From Planctomycetaceae bacterium (GTDB lineage: Bacteria; Planctomycetota; Planctomycetia; Pirellulales; PALSA-1355): a stretch of 61,006 bases of DNA. A model generated the notes under the pieces. It saw nothing but the letters and a program-made list of their open reading frames with translations, was not told where the DNA came from and searched no databases. Numbering within the stretch: position 1 is the first letter of the stretch; each line of letters opens with the position of its first letter. The position numbers and the translations under genes are program-made. Shown here in pieces: positions 17,448-25,632 of the stretch. The stretch covers positions 1 to 61,006 of the forward strand of contig PLYM01000205.1 in the NCBI GenBank assembly GCA_003153375.1. Direction: 5' to 3'.

Positions 17448-19418
17448 TCAATCGTTCGCTTGTGCTGGGGGCGCGGTTCCCTCGACGGCGGCTGCCATTT
17501 CGAGCGATCCCGGCACCGAGACGGTGACGAATTCCAGCGGCGAATTGTCGTGGACCAGGATTCGCTGTTGGCCGACGAAATAGTTGTGCCAGTTGCTGAC
17601 CACGAGATTATAGACCTCGACCGGCCGTTCTTCCTCGATCGCATCGATCACGCTGGCGCCGAGCATGCCGTGCATGCGATCGCCGACGTTCAAGAACTTT
17701 GCCATCCGCCAGCCGGCGCCGACCACCCAGATCGGATGTCCCTTGGTGACGCGGATCGTTTCCGATCCGAGCGATAGCTTGACGAGCGGCATCGGCGAAC
17801 GCAGCGTCGTGTCTTGCACGGTGCGGTAGTTCAATTCGCCGGTTTGCACGTTCTGGGCCAGGACCCGGTCGCCGTTGCGAATGTCTTCGATCGGTCGCAG
17901 GCCCGTGAGCGTGAGCACGGGAGTGCCGGCCGGAAAGCAGGAGTGGTGCGTGCTCGTTTGGGAGAAGAACAAGGGATTGGCGATTTGGGCGGCGGTGGGC
18001 TTTTGCGACGCGACCCCGTGCGTTGGGGCGGAGGTGGGGCGCTGAGCTTGCGGATAGTTACGAGGTGAGTAGTCGCGAGCAGGCACTGCGGCCCCATACG
18101 ACGGCATGTAGTTGTAGGTGTTCTCCGAGTACGCGCGATAGGGCTGCATGGAGAACGGCGAGTTGTACCAGCCGTTGTAGTCGTTCCATTGCTTTTCCCA
18201 CAGCCGCGGATCGCTGGTGTTGAGAAACCCGGTTGTCTCCTCGAGCACGTAGCGAATGCGCCCGGTCAAGGCCTGGCGCCACAGCTCATATTGCCGCGCC
18301 GCCGGGTTGCTCGCCGCGGCGCCGGGAACGTCGGTCGTGGCCACATTTTGCAATTGATCGGCCGCGCCGGTGAAAATGCCAGGGCCAGCGCCGAGCAGAC
18401 TCGGCCGATCGATGACGTCGTGAGAGATCGAATACTCGAAGTCGCGGCCTTCCAGCACAATCTCCGAACGGCGCACGAGCTGGCCATCGCCATAGGTCAT
18501 CACGTGGAAGCGCGTTTTGAGGTTCGCGGGCACGGCGGCAATCAGTTGCGGCACGTAGGTGAACGTGGGCCGCTTTTTCAACTCGTCGGTCGCGGCCTTG
18601 CGAATCGCCACCGAGTCCGGATCCAGGGCCAGTTGCAGCAGTAGGTCCGTGGCGTCCTGGCTGAGCATCCGTCCGATGGCGGCGATGACCAGCAGTTGCA
18701 GGGCTTCCTTCTTCTTGGCGTCGCCCCCAGGCTTGAAGCAGGACACGAGCGCGACCATCGCGGCCGGATCGGTCAGCTTGTCCAGTTCGGCCGTGGCGTC
18801 CGCTCGCTGGCTCGCGGTGCCGTGCTCGAAGGCGGCCCGCCACCGCGTCACCGCCGGCTTGTACTTCTGGTTGGCCCGTTGCTGCTCGGCGTTGCGCTTC
18901 TTGGCCTGGGCGATTTGCTCGTTGGTCAGCAGCCGGCCCTCGAATTCGTGCAGCCCCAGCGCGCCGCGGGCTTCGTTATCGTCGGGCTCGAACTCGAATA
19001 CCTTGAGCCAGTGGGCCCGAGATTCGTCGGCGAGCTTGTTCTTGTGGCTCCAGCGGGCCAGCGTCCGGTGCGAATCGGCCGAGTCGACCGACTCGGAGCG
19101 CAACTTGCGATACGCGGCCAAGGTCTTGTCGTCGGCTGTGCGCGCGGCGACGTCCTCGGGGCTGAGCCACTCGTCTTGCCAGCGTACAAAGCCCGACTGC
19201 CAACGGGCGGGCGCGAAGTTGGGGTCGCGCGCGAGCGCTTGCTCTAGCAACGTCGCGCGAGCCGCCGACGGTCCTTCGCGCTCGGAGTCGAGCGCGGCTT
19301 GAACGAGCCGTCCGGGCTCGTTATCGACCGCGGGCGTTTTGGCCGAAGCAAGACCTCCGCCGACGGCAACCAACCCCGTCGCCGCCAGCGCGCCAAGGAT
19401 GAAGTGAAGGAGTCGCAT
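17448..19418 (-). CDS. Secreted protein with TPR/HEAT-like region and C-terminal Hint (autoprocessing) domain
   Basis: The protein has 656 residues. A signal peptide (LLHFILGALAATGLVAVGGG) is followed by a helical repeat region rich in WxxxA patterns (~50-300) and a linker rich in Tyr, Pro and Asn. The Hint domain spans residues ~494-625: it opens with the nucleophile Cys494 in CFPAGTPVLTLTG, includes IEDIRNGDRVLAQN and VTKGHPIWVVGAGW, and ends in ILVHDN followed by Ser. This is the pretoxin-type Hint, whose family members cut proteins at that junction. Only 31 residues follow it and no toxin domain is recognisable. ATG 19418 was chosen because the signal peptide starts there. Confidence 0.8.
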   Translation of the reverse strand: MRLLHFILGALAATGLVAVGGGLASAKTPAVDNEPGRLVQAALDSEREGPSAARATLLEQALARDPNFAPARWQSGFVRWQDEWLSPEDVAARTADDKTLAAYRKLRSESVDSADSHRTLARWSHKNKLADESRAHWLKVFEFEPDDNEARGALGLHEFEGRLLTNEQIAQAKKRNAEQQRANQKYKPAVTRWRAAFEHGTASQRADATAELDKLTDPAAMVALVSCFKPGGDAKKKEALQLLVIAAIGRMLSQDATDLLLQLALDPDSVAIRKAATDELKKRPTFTYVPQLIAAVPANLKTRFHVMTYGDGQLVRRSEIVLEGRDFEYSISHDVIDRPSLLGAGPGIFTGAADQLQNVATTDVPGAAASNPAARQYELWRQALTGRIRYVLEETTGFLNTSDPRLWEKQWNDYNGWYNSPFSMQPYRAYSENTYNYMPSYGAAVPARDYSPRNYPQAQRPTSAPTHGVASQKPTAAQIANPLFFSQTSTHHSCFPAGTPVLTLTGLRPIEDIRNGDRVLAQNVQTGELNYRTVQDTTLRSPMPLVKLSLGSETIRVTKGHPIWVVGAGWRMAKFLNVGDRMHGMLGASVIDAIEEERPVEVYNLVVSNWHNYFVGQQRILVHDNSPLEFVTVSVPGSLEMAAAVEGTAPPAQAND

Positions 19419-19550
19419 GACACCGTCCCTCGCAGGTTCCGTGATGCCCTCGCTGTGTATTAGCTCTGATGGACAGCGGTGCGTCAACACGATTCTTGTG
19501 AGGCGCAGCGGCGCGAGCGAAACGCGGCGGAGAATTGCCGGACGCGCCAG

Positions 19551-20768
19551 CTAGCGAGCATACCAGGAGAGAACTCGCTTTCTTTCGAGTTCGTAAGGAA
19601 ACGGAACGTAGCTTGAGAACATTTGTAGTTTGCTCTCGGCACTGGTGGCGTGCGGCCGCAGGGAGTGTTCGGCCTGGTCGGCGCGCCGCTCGGCGTGCAG
19701 GCCGCGATTGCCGTTCTTCTCGGCGGCGATCGAATCGTAGGTGGCGGCATTCGCATGCGCGGCGATGGCCGCTTGGAGATGCAGAGCGTCGTCCCAGGGT
19801 TTGCGATAAGCCGAGTCAAGCGTTTGGATCTCACGTTCGATGACTTGAATTTCCTTTCTCAGCGTTTGCTCAAGATTCTGGTTGCGGTTGGTCATCGCTT
19901 CCAGCTCTTTGATTTGGTTCTTCTTGAGCAGAATCGCCGAGTTCAGCGTTTGTCGCTGCCTGACATAGGGCGCCAGTTGTGTTTGCAACTCGCCAAATTG
20001 TTGCCGCAGGTTTTCAATCTGCTCGACGTGGACGTGCGCACGCTCCTGCGAGGCTTCGACCGCAGCCTGGGCGTTGATCGCGATGGCATTATCCTTTTCC
20101 TTGCGCTGGGTGATGCGGGCGGTCAGCTCATCGCGCTGCGACTTGATCTGACCTTCCAAGTCCTTATGCAGCCGGGCCACGGCGTTGGCGCCCTCTTGAA
20201 ACGCCGGAAAGTAGCGCTCGCCGATCGCCGTGGTCACTTCGTCCTTGGCTTGGCTCAGCAGTTTGGTGTCGACGGCATCGGGCCGCATCAGCTCGAGATA
20301 GCGGAAGAAGCTGCCCAGGAATCGGGCGGCATCCCGATATTCCTCGTCGCCTCCCGCCGGCGGTGTCTTGGGAAACCGCTGGGCCAGCGAGCCGGCTTCG
20401 TCCAAGGCCTTGGCGTTTTCGCGCAGCGGCAAGAGCGTGGCGATCTCCAGGCAGTAGGCGCTGAGCTGCGGCTTGCGGCCGTTCAGATAGCGCGAAAAGG
20501 CTTCGGTCGCCTCGCGAAACTTGTGTTGATTCGCCAGCACGATGCCGAAGGCGTAATCCAGCCGCGCGTCGTCGGCATACCGAGCTCGCAACTGGTCGTA
20601 TTTTTCCTGGGCGGCCGTCACGGCAGATGGCGTGCTCTTGCGCCCCTGGTCGAGCAGTTCCTTCATCTCGGCCGCGGGACTGGCGGCGTGAACCCCCGTG
20701 GCCACGATCACCAGCGTGATCGCCAGCGCGGCCGACGCAACGCGGCAGGTTGTGCGGGTCGGGCGCAT
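19551..20768 (-). CDS. Secreted coiled-coil protein of unknown function
   Basis: The protein has 405 residues. An N-terminal signal peptide (RVASAALAITLVIVATGVHA) leads into a TPR-like helical part (~40-150: FGIVLANQHKFREATEAFSRY). A long heptad-rich coiled coil follows from ~200 to ~350 with many Gln/Glu/Lys residues (RKEKDNAIAINAQ, LKKNQIKELEAM). The end has SSYVPFPYELERKRVLSWY. I do not recognise a named family; the shape suggests an envelope-spanning or surface structural protein. ATG 20768 was chosen because it immediately precedes the signal sequence. It lies downstream of the cyclase gene on the same strand, with the 13-bp tandem repeat between them. Confidence 0.72.
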   Translation of the reverse strand: MRPTRTTCRVASAALAITLVIVATGVHAASPAAEMKELLDQGRKSTPSAVTAAQEKYDQLRARYADDARLDYAFGIVLANQHKFREATEAFSRYLNGRKPQLSAYCLEIATLLPLRENAKALDEAGSLAQRFPKTPPAGGDEEYRDAARFLGSFFRYLELMRPDAVDTKLLSQAKDEVTTAIGERYFPAFQEGANAVARLHKDLEGQIKSQRDELTARITQRKEKDNAIAINAQAAVEASQERAHVHVEQIENLRQQFGELQTQLAPYVRQRQTLNSAILLKKNQIKELEAMTNRNQNLEQTLRKEIQVIEREIQTLDSAYRKPWDDALHLQAAIAAHANAATYDSIAAEKNGNRGLHAERRADQAEHSLRPHATSAESKLQMFSSYVPFPYELERKRVLSWYAR

Positions 20769-20895
20769 CGACGCGGCTTCCTCGTCCAGGGCACGCGGCG
20801 GGTGCTCGTCGTCCGGCGAAGGGGCCGTCCGGTGCGCCGCCAGCGCCATTTTCGCGATTCAACGGGTCGAAAGTCAATCGAAATGGCTCGCGACG

Positions 20896-20960
20896 GCGCC
20901 TTTCAAAAGCGCCTTTCAAAAGCGCCTTTCAAAAGCGCCTTTCAAAAGCGCCTGTCAAAA
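20896..20960. repeat. Five tandem copies of a 13-bp unit
   Basis: The unit GCGCCTTTCAAAA is repeated exactly four times from 20896 to 20947. A fifth copy (20948-20960) has one change, GCGCCTGTCAAAA. The last copy overlaps the end of the cyclase gene and supplies its stop codon (TGA at 20957-20955 on the minus strand). The repeats sit between two genes read in the same direction. Copy number could vary between strains. Confidence 0.95.
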
Positions 20961-22700
20961 GAACGCCAAGGCCCGGCCCGGGCCGCCATGACAGCCGCGA
21001 ATCTTGACCGGGGCGAACAGGAAGTAGGCGCCCTCGGGCAATTTGCCCACGCCGGTCAGAAACTCGACGCCGACCAGACCTTTACTGCCCAGCGCCCAGT
21101 AGGTCATCAAGGCCCGCTTGGGCTCGGGTCCGCCCAACGTCGGACCATCGGTCGCGACGCAGCGAATGCCTTTGCTGGCCAGGTACAGGATCGCGTCGGG
21201 GCCCGGCGCCGGCCAACCTTCGCGCTTGCCGTCGAGAGGTTCGGCCAGGCAAGCCAACCCCGCGGGCAGTGGCTTGTAATAGGCGTCGCTGTAGCCGCTG
21301 TGGAAGATCACGATCTCGCCCGGCTTGAGCGTGCCGTGAGCTTCTTCATGTTTCTTCACGTCGTCGACCGTGATTTCCGGCGACCGCGGCCAGGTATTCT
21401 GGCCGGTCGTTCCAATTCGATGCTTGACGTCGATCACACGCGCGTTTCCGCAGGTTTGCGCGAGCGGTACTTGTTCGGTCGTCACGTCGCTGTTACCGCG
21501 CGGACCGTACTTCTGTTCGTACTCGGCGAGCCACGTTCTCACTTCGGGCGCATAGGTCTGGTTGTCGAAACCGGCCGGTGGCAGCGCATAGGACGGCGGA
21601 ACCAAGTGCGTGCCGCTGTGCGAATCGAACAGATGCGTCTCGTGGTACCGCCCCAGGTTGGCCGCGAAGAACAGGGGCACCTTCGAATAAGGCTGACGAT
21701 GCCGCCCCGCGCCGGCCCCGGGCCAGGCCACCGGAAGGTCAGGCGCCATCACGACCGAGAGATCGACCGCCTGCTTCTTGCGGGCCGACTCGATCAGTCG
21801 CCGCGCCAGCGGGTCGCCGACCACGGCCAGCGCTCGACCCTCGCTATACGGTCCGTCGGCATGCTTGGGCGCCAACATGCAATAGAACGCGCCGGTGACC
21901 GGCAGCTTGTCGAACGCCGTGCCCGACTCGGTCCAGATCATGCCGTACTTGAGACCCGCCAAGTGCGTGGGCTCGGCCAGATCGGGAATGGGGCCCATGC
22001 TGGGACTGTCGGTCGCCAGCGCCATCACTTTGCGGCTGGCCAGAAACTCCATGCAATCGGGATTGGGGTCGGGCCAGGCCGGCGCGCGGCCTTCGACCGG
22101 ATCGGCCAGGTAGCGGCGCCCCGCCGGCAGCGGCTCGTAGTATTTATCGGTGTAGCCGCTGCGAAAGAGCACGACGTCGCCGAAGCCGACTTGCCGATGC
22201 TTTTTCTCCCAATCCTTGATGCGCTCCTCCTTGATCAGATCGCTGCGGCCGACAGTTTTCGAATTGAGAATGTCACGGCAATCGACCACGCAGGCCTCGC
22301 CGCCAAATTGCCAGGCGGAGACCTTGTCGGTCGTGATCCGGCCATAGGGTCCGGCGTTGGGAAGATTGGTCTCGGGCAGCGGCACCGAGTGGGGCGGCAC
22401 GTCGAGTTGCGTTCCGGTGTTGCCATCGAGCGCCAGGATGTCGCTGTTGTAGGCGCTCAGCGGCCCGATCTGCAGATAATGGTTCATGTGAAATGGTGGA
22501 AAGCCGGCGTTTGGCCACGAGCCTGGCATCTCCGGTGCCACGAGCAACGACAGATCGACGAAGCGCGGCTCGCCCGCGCTTGCGGGCTCGTCGGCGCGAG
22601 TGAGCGTGGTTCGTGGCGCCATGAACACGGCCACGGTGAACCACACTGCCAGGCAAACGGTTTGTTTTCTTCGCGATGCCATCTCGATAGCGTGTGCCAC
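20955..22700 (-). CDS. Exported tandem-domain cyclase-family protein (kynurenine formamidase-like)
   Basis: The protein has 581 residues with a signal peptide (VCLAVWFTVAVFMA) and two copies of the cyclase/kynurenine formamidase fold, at ~46-300 and ~311-575. Each begins VDLS and has matching blocks (VLFRSGYTDKYYEPLPAG and VIFHSGYSDAYYKPLPAG; ATDSPSMG and ATDGPTLGG). The metal-site motif HxGTHxDxPxH is incomplete in both: N-T-G-T-Q-L-D-V-P-P-H at 94-104 and H-S-G-T-H-L-V-P-P-S-Y at 361-371. Start GTG 22700 is supported by GGAGG six bases upstream; an ATG at 22682 is internal. It is divergent from the DUF1549 gene. The substrate is unknown; related enzymes hydrolyse amides or cyclic compounds. 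Confidence 0.85.
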   Translation of the reverse strand: MAHAIEMASRRKQTVCLAVWFTVAVFMAPRTTLTRADEPASAGEPRFVDLSLLVAPEMPGSWPNAGFPPFHMNHYLQIGPLSAYNSDILALDGNTGTQLDVPPHSVPLPETNLPNAGPYGRITTDKVSAWQFGGEACVVDCRDILNSKTVGRSDLIKEERIKDWEKKHRQVGFGDVVLFRSGYTDKYYEPLPAGRRYLADPVEGRAPAWPDPNPDCMEFLASRKVMALATDSPSMGPIPDLAEPTHLAGLKYGMIWTESGTAFDKLPVTGAFYCMLAPKHADGPYSEGRALAVVGDPLARRLIESARKKQAVDLSVVMAPDLPVAWPGAGAGRHRQPYSKVPLFFAANLGRYHETHLFDSHSGTHLVPPSYALPPAGFDNQTYAPEVRTWLAEYEQKYGPRGNSDVTTEQVPLAQTCGNARVIDVKHRIGTTGQNTWPRSPEITVDDVKKHEEAHGTLKPGEIVIFHSGYSDAYYKPLPAGLACLAEPLDGKREGWPAPGPDAILYLASKGIRCVATDGPTLGGPEPKRALMTYWALGSKGLVGVEFLTGVGKLPEGAYFLFAPVKIRGCHGGPGRALAFF

Positions 22701-22706
22701 GTTCCA

Positions 22707-22711
22707 CCTCC
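22707..22711 (-). promoter_or_regulatory. Ribosome binding site deciding the GTG start of the cyclase gene
   Basis: GGAGG on the minus strand lies six bases before GTG at 22700. The ATG at 22682 has no comparable sequence, so translation most likely starts at GTG. Confidence 0.7.
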
Positions 22712-22920
22712 GTTGGCCATAACTCGCTGCGCAAGCAAACGGGGAAAGAGCCCTCGCTTGCGCCGCGGGTTAGTAATTCGTTACAAAACAATCAACACGG
22801 CGGACAAATGCTGAAAAAGCAGGCTTCAACGCCGCTGTCCGTTGAACGGCTATCCTACGCGCGTTATTCTGGCCAATCAACCAGGCGTCGAGGGTGGCGC
22901 CGGCATGGGGGACGTCGGCC

Positions 22921-25608
22921 ATGGTGTACGATCCATCGCGCGGCTGCGAATCACTCGCTCGGCGAGGTCGGCACCGTTGCCGCTCGGGCGTGCGGCTGTT
23001 CGGCGTGGTGTTCCTGCTTGCTGGCGCGGCTGCGGCCGCCGAGAGCGAGCCGCCCTCGTTTGAGCGCGACGCCTGGCCGATCTTGGCGGTGCATTGCACC
23101 GGTTGTCACGGGGCGGAGGAGCCTAAAGGCGGGCTCGACGTGCGCACGGTGGCATCGCTGGCTCGCGGCGGCGACAGCCGGCCGGCTCTCGTGCCTGGCG
23201 ATCCAGCGGCCAGCTTGCTGCTCGAAAAGATTACCTCCGGCGAAATGCCCCCCAAGGGCCAGCGCAAGCTATCGAGCGCCGAAACGGCCACGCTCACGGC
23301 CTGGATTCGCGGCGGGGCCGTGGCGCAAGATCGCGACCGCGTGCCGCCGCCGATTTCGCCGGTCAGCGAAGCCGATCGCCGCTTCTGGTCCTTTCGGCCA
23401 CTGGCAGCGAGCAGCGCGCCGGCGGTCAAGCAGACGCCGCTGGTGCGCACGCCGGTCGACGCGTTCCTGCTCGCGCGGCTCGAAGCCAAACAACTCGCGT
23501 TCTCCGCCGAGGCCGACCCGGCAACGCTGGTGCGGCGGGCTCATCTGGACTTGATCGGCATTCCGCCCACGCCCGAGGAAGTGGACGCGTTCGAGAACGA
23601 CGCATTGCCCGATCGGTTCGAACGGCTGGTCGATCGGTTGTTGGCCTCGCCTCATTTCGGCGAGCGGATGGGGCGGCACTGGCTCGACGTGGCGGGCTAT
23701 GTCGACACGATCGGCTTCGACACCGATGCGACGAACATCCTGCTGAGCGAGGGAAAGTGGCGCTATCGCGACTATGTGATCGCGGCCTTTAACCAAGACA
23801 AGCCCTACGATCGGTTCGTCCGCGAGCAACTGGCTGGCGACGAGATCTACGACTGGCGACGGGCCGCGCGGTTCACGCCCGAGATTCGCGAGGCGCTGGT
23901 TGCCACCGGTTTTCTGCGGACTGCGCGCGATTTGACGCACGAGGACGTGGGCGTCATTCAGCAGAACTTTTTCGGCATCGTGCACGACACGCTGGAAATC
24001 GTCGGCACCGGTTTGCTGGGGCTGACGCTCAACTGTGCGCGCTGTCACAGCCACAAATTCGATCCGATTCCGCAGGAAGACTATTACCGGCTGATGGCAC
24101 TGCTCACGCCGGCCTACAATCCGCACGCCTGGCGGACCGTGGTGGCGACGGAAACGAAAAAAGACCAGCAGCGCGTGTTGGCCGACGTCTCGCCGGCCGA
24201 GCAGGCGGAAATCGAACGGCACAACGCCACGCTCGATCAGCGACTGGGCGAATTGCGCGCGGCGCTGGCGAGTCTCCGGCAGCCCCATCAGACGCGGCTG
24301 TTCGAGGAGCGCCTGGCGGCGCTGCCAATGGCGATTCGCGAGGACGTCCGCGCGGCGCTGGCGGCGCCGGCCGACAAGCGAAACGAAGTGCAAAAGTATC
24401 TGGCCGGCAAGTTCAGCGGCGTGAGCGTCAGGAATGAAGACGTGACGGCGGCCTTGAGCGAGCCCGAACGAGCCACGGCCGCGAAACTGAACAGCGGAAT
24501 CTCAGCGATTGAGGCGGGACGCCGCCGCTGGGGCACGATTCAGGCGCTCTACGACGTCGGTCCGCCCCCCGAGACGCGGTTGCTCGTGCGCGGCAGCGAG
24601 TTGACGCCCGGCCAAGTCGTCTCGGCCGGATTCTTGCGCGTGCTGTGCCGCACGGAAGACGCCGCCGTGGCGCGCGAGACGGCCGTGCCCGAGGGAACCA
24701 GTGGCCGCCGCACGGCGCTGGCACGGTGGCTGACCGAGCCCGATTCACCAGCCGCGGCCTTGTTGGCGCGGGTGATGGTCAATCGGCTTTGGCAGCAGCT
24801 CTATGGCCGTGGGATTGTGGCAACGCCCGACAATTTCGGCATTCAAGGACAGGCCCCCTCGCATCCTGAGCTGCTCGAATGGCTCAGTGCGCGGTTCATC
24901 GCCGGCGGCTGGCGCGTCAAGCCGTTGGTGAAGTTGATGATGACCTCGACCGCCTATCGTCAAACGTCGCATCCGACGCCGGTGTCGGGCGGAGTCGATG
25001 CCGAGGCGATCGATCCGGGCAACGAACTGTTGTGGCGGATGCGGTTGCGCCGGCTCGAGTCGGAAGTCGTGCGCGATTCGGTGCTGGCGGTCAGCGGCAA
25101 GTTGAATCGCAAGGCAGGCGGGCCGCCGGTGATGCTCAACTCGCGAGCCGACGGCATGGTGGTGATCGCCCAAGACAAGCTGGGCGAGCCGGCCGACGCC
25201 TGCCGCCGCAGCATCTATCTGCTCACGCGTCGGGCTTACAACCTGTCGCTGCTGACCGTGTTCGACCAGCCGCTGGTGGCCACCAACTGCCTGCGGCGCG
25301 ACGATTCAGCCGTGCCCTTGCAGTCGTTGGTGATGCTGAACGACGCCACCATTGCCGCCGGCGCCGAAGACTTCGCGGCCCGCGTGGAGTCACTCGCGGC
25401 GATGCACGCACGGATCGAGGTTGCCTTTCGGCTGGCGCTCGCCCGGCGGCCGAACGCGCAAGAAGCCGGCACGTGCGCTGAACTGATGGCTCAGCAAACT
25501 GAATTGGGTCGCAAGGCGGGGCTGTCGGCTGAAATCGCCGCGCATCAGGCCCTGGTGCAATTGTGTCACACGTTGCTCAATACGAGTGAGTTTTTGTACG
25601 TCGAATAA
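22921..25608 (+). CDS. Secreted DUF1549/DUF1553 protein with cytochrome c-like motifs
   Basis: This is the planctomycete-typical large secreted protein, 895 residues. Order: signal region (RLFGVVFLLAGAAAAAES), planctomycete cytochrome C domain with VHCTGCHGAEEPKGGLD (CxxCH) and GEMPPKG, and DUF1549 (~155-370) with FGERMGRHWLDVAGYVDT, FVREQLAGD and a second CxxCH in LNCARCHSHKFDPIPQEDYY. A helical spacer follows, then DUF1553 (~590-870) with VNRLWQQLYGRGIV, TPDNFGIQG and LVKLMMTSTAYRQ. Family function is unproven; genomic context elsewhere suggests polysaccharide or organic-matter use in the periplasm. ATG 22921 was chosen over GTG 22894. The DUF1501 gene follows 24 bases later. Confidence 0.92.
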   Translation: MVYDPSRGCESLARRGRHRCRSGVRLFGVVFLLAGAAAAAESEPPSFERDAWPILAVHCTGCHGAEEPKGGLDVRTVASLARGGDSRPALVPGDPAASLLLEKITSGEMPPKGQRKLSSAETATLTAWIRGGAVAQDRDRVPPPISPVSEADRRFWSFRPLAASSAPAVKQTPLVRTPVDAFLLARLEAKQLAFSAEADPATLVRRAHLDLIGIPPTPEEVDAFENDALPDRFERLVDRLLASPHFGERMGRHWLDVAGYVDTIGFDTDATNILLSEGKWRYRDYVIAAFNQDKPYDRFVREQLAGDEIYDWRRAARFTPEIREALVATGFLRTARDLTHEDVGVIQQNFFGIVHDTLEIVGTGLLGLTLNCARCHSHKFDPIPQEDYYRLMALLTPAYNPHAWRTVVATETKKDQQRVLADVSPAEQAEIERHNATLDQRLGELRAALASLRQPHQTRLFEERLAALPMAIREDVRAALAAPADKRNEVQKYLAGKFSGVSVRNEDVTAALSEPERATAAKLNSGISAIEAGRRRWGTIQALYDVGPPPETRLLVRGSELTPGQVVSAGFLRVLCRTEDAAVARETAVPEGTSGRRTALARWLTEPDSPAAALLARVMVNRLWQQLYGRGIVATPDNFGIQGQAPSHPELLEWLSARFIAGGWRVKPLVKLMMTSTAYRQTSHPTPVSGGVDAEAIDPGNELLWRMRLRRLESEVVRDSVLAVSGKLNRKAGGPPVMLNSRADGMVVIAQDKLGEPADACRRSIYLLTRRAYNLSLLTVFDQPLVATNCLRRDDSAVPLQSLVMLNDATIAAGAEDFAARVESLAAMHARIEVAFRLALARRPNAQEAGTCAELMAQQTELGRKAGLSAEIAAHQALVQLCHTLLNTSEFLYVE

Positions 25609-25632
25609 GCGGTGGACCGTGGAAGGAGATCA

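Noticed and set aside
17448-19418. Hint domain considered as an intein
   Set aside because: An intein would interrupt a conserved protein with a functional C-extein. Here the host protein is an unconserved secreted protein and only 31 residues follow.
20896-20960. Tandem repeats considered as a CRISPR array or MITE
   Set aside because: The units are 13 bp with no spacers and no cas genes are present. There are no terminal inverted repeats.
19650-22814. A 1054-codon open frame on the plus strand opposite the coiled-coil and cyclase genes
   Set aside because: It is a product of high GC content. Both opposite-strand genes have signal peptides, domain motifs and ribosome sites, while this frame reads as Arg/Gly/His-rich noise.
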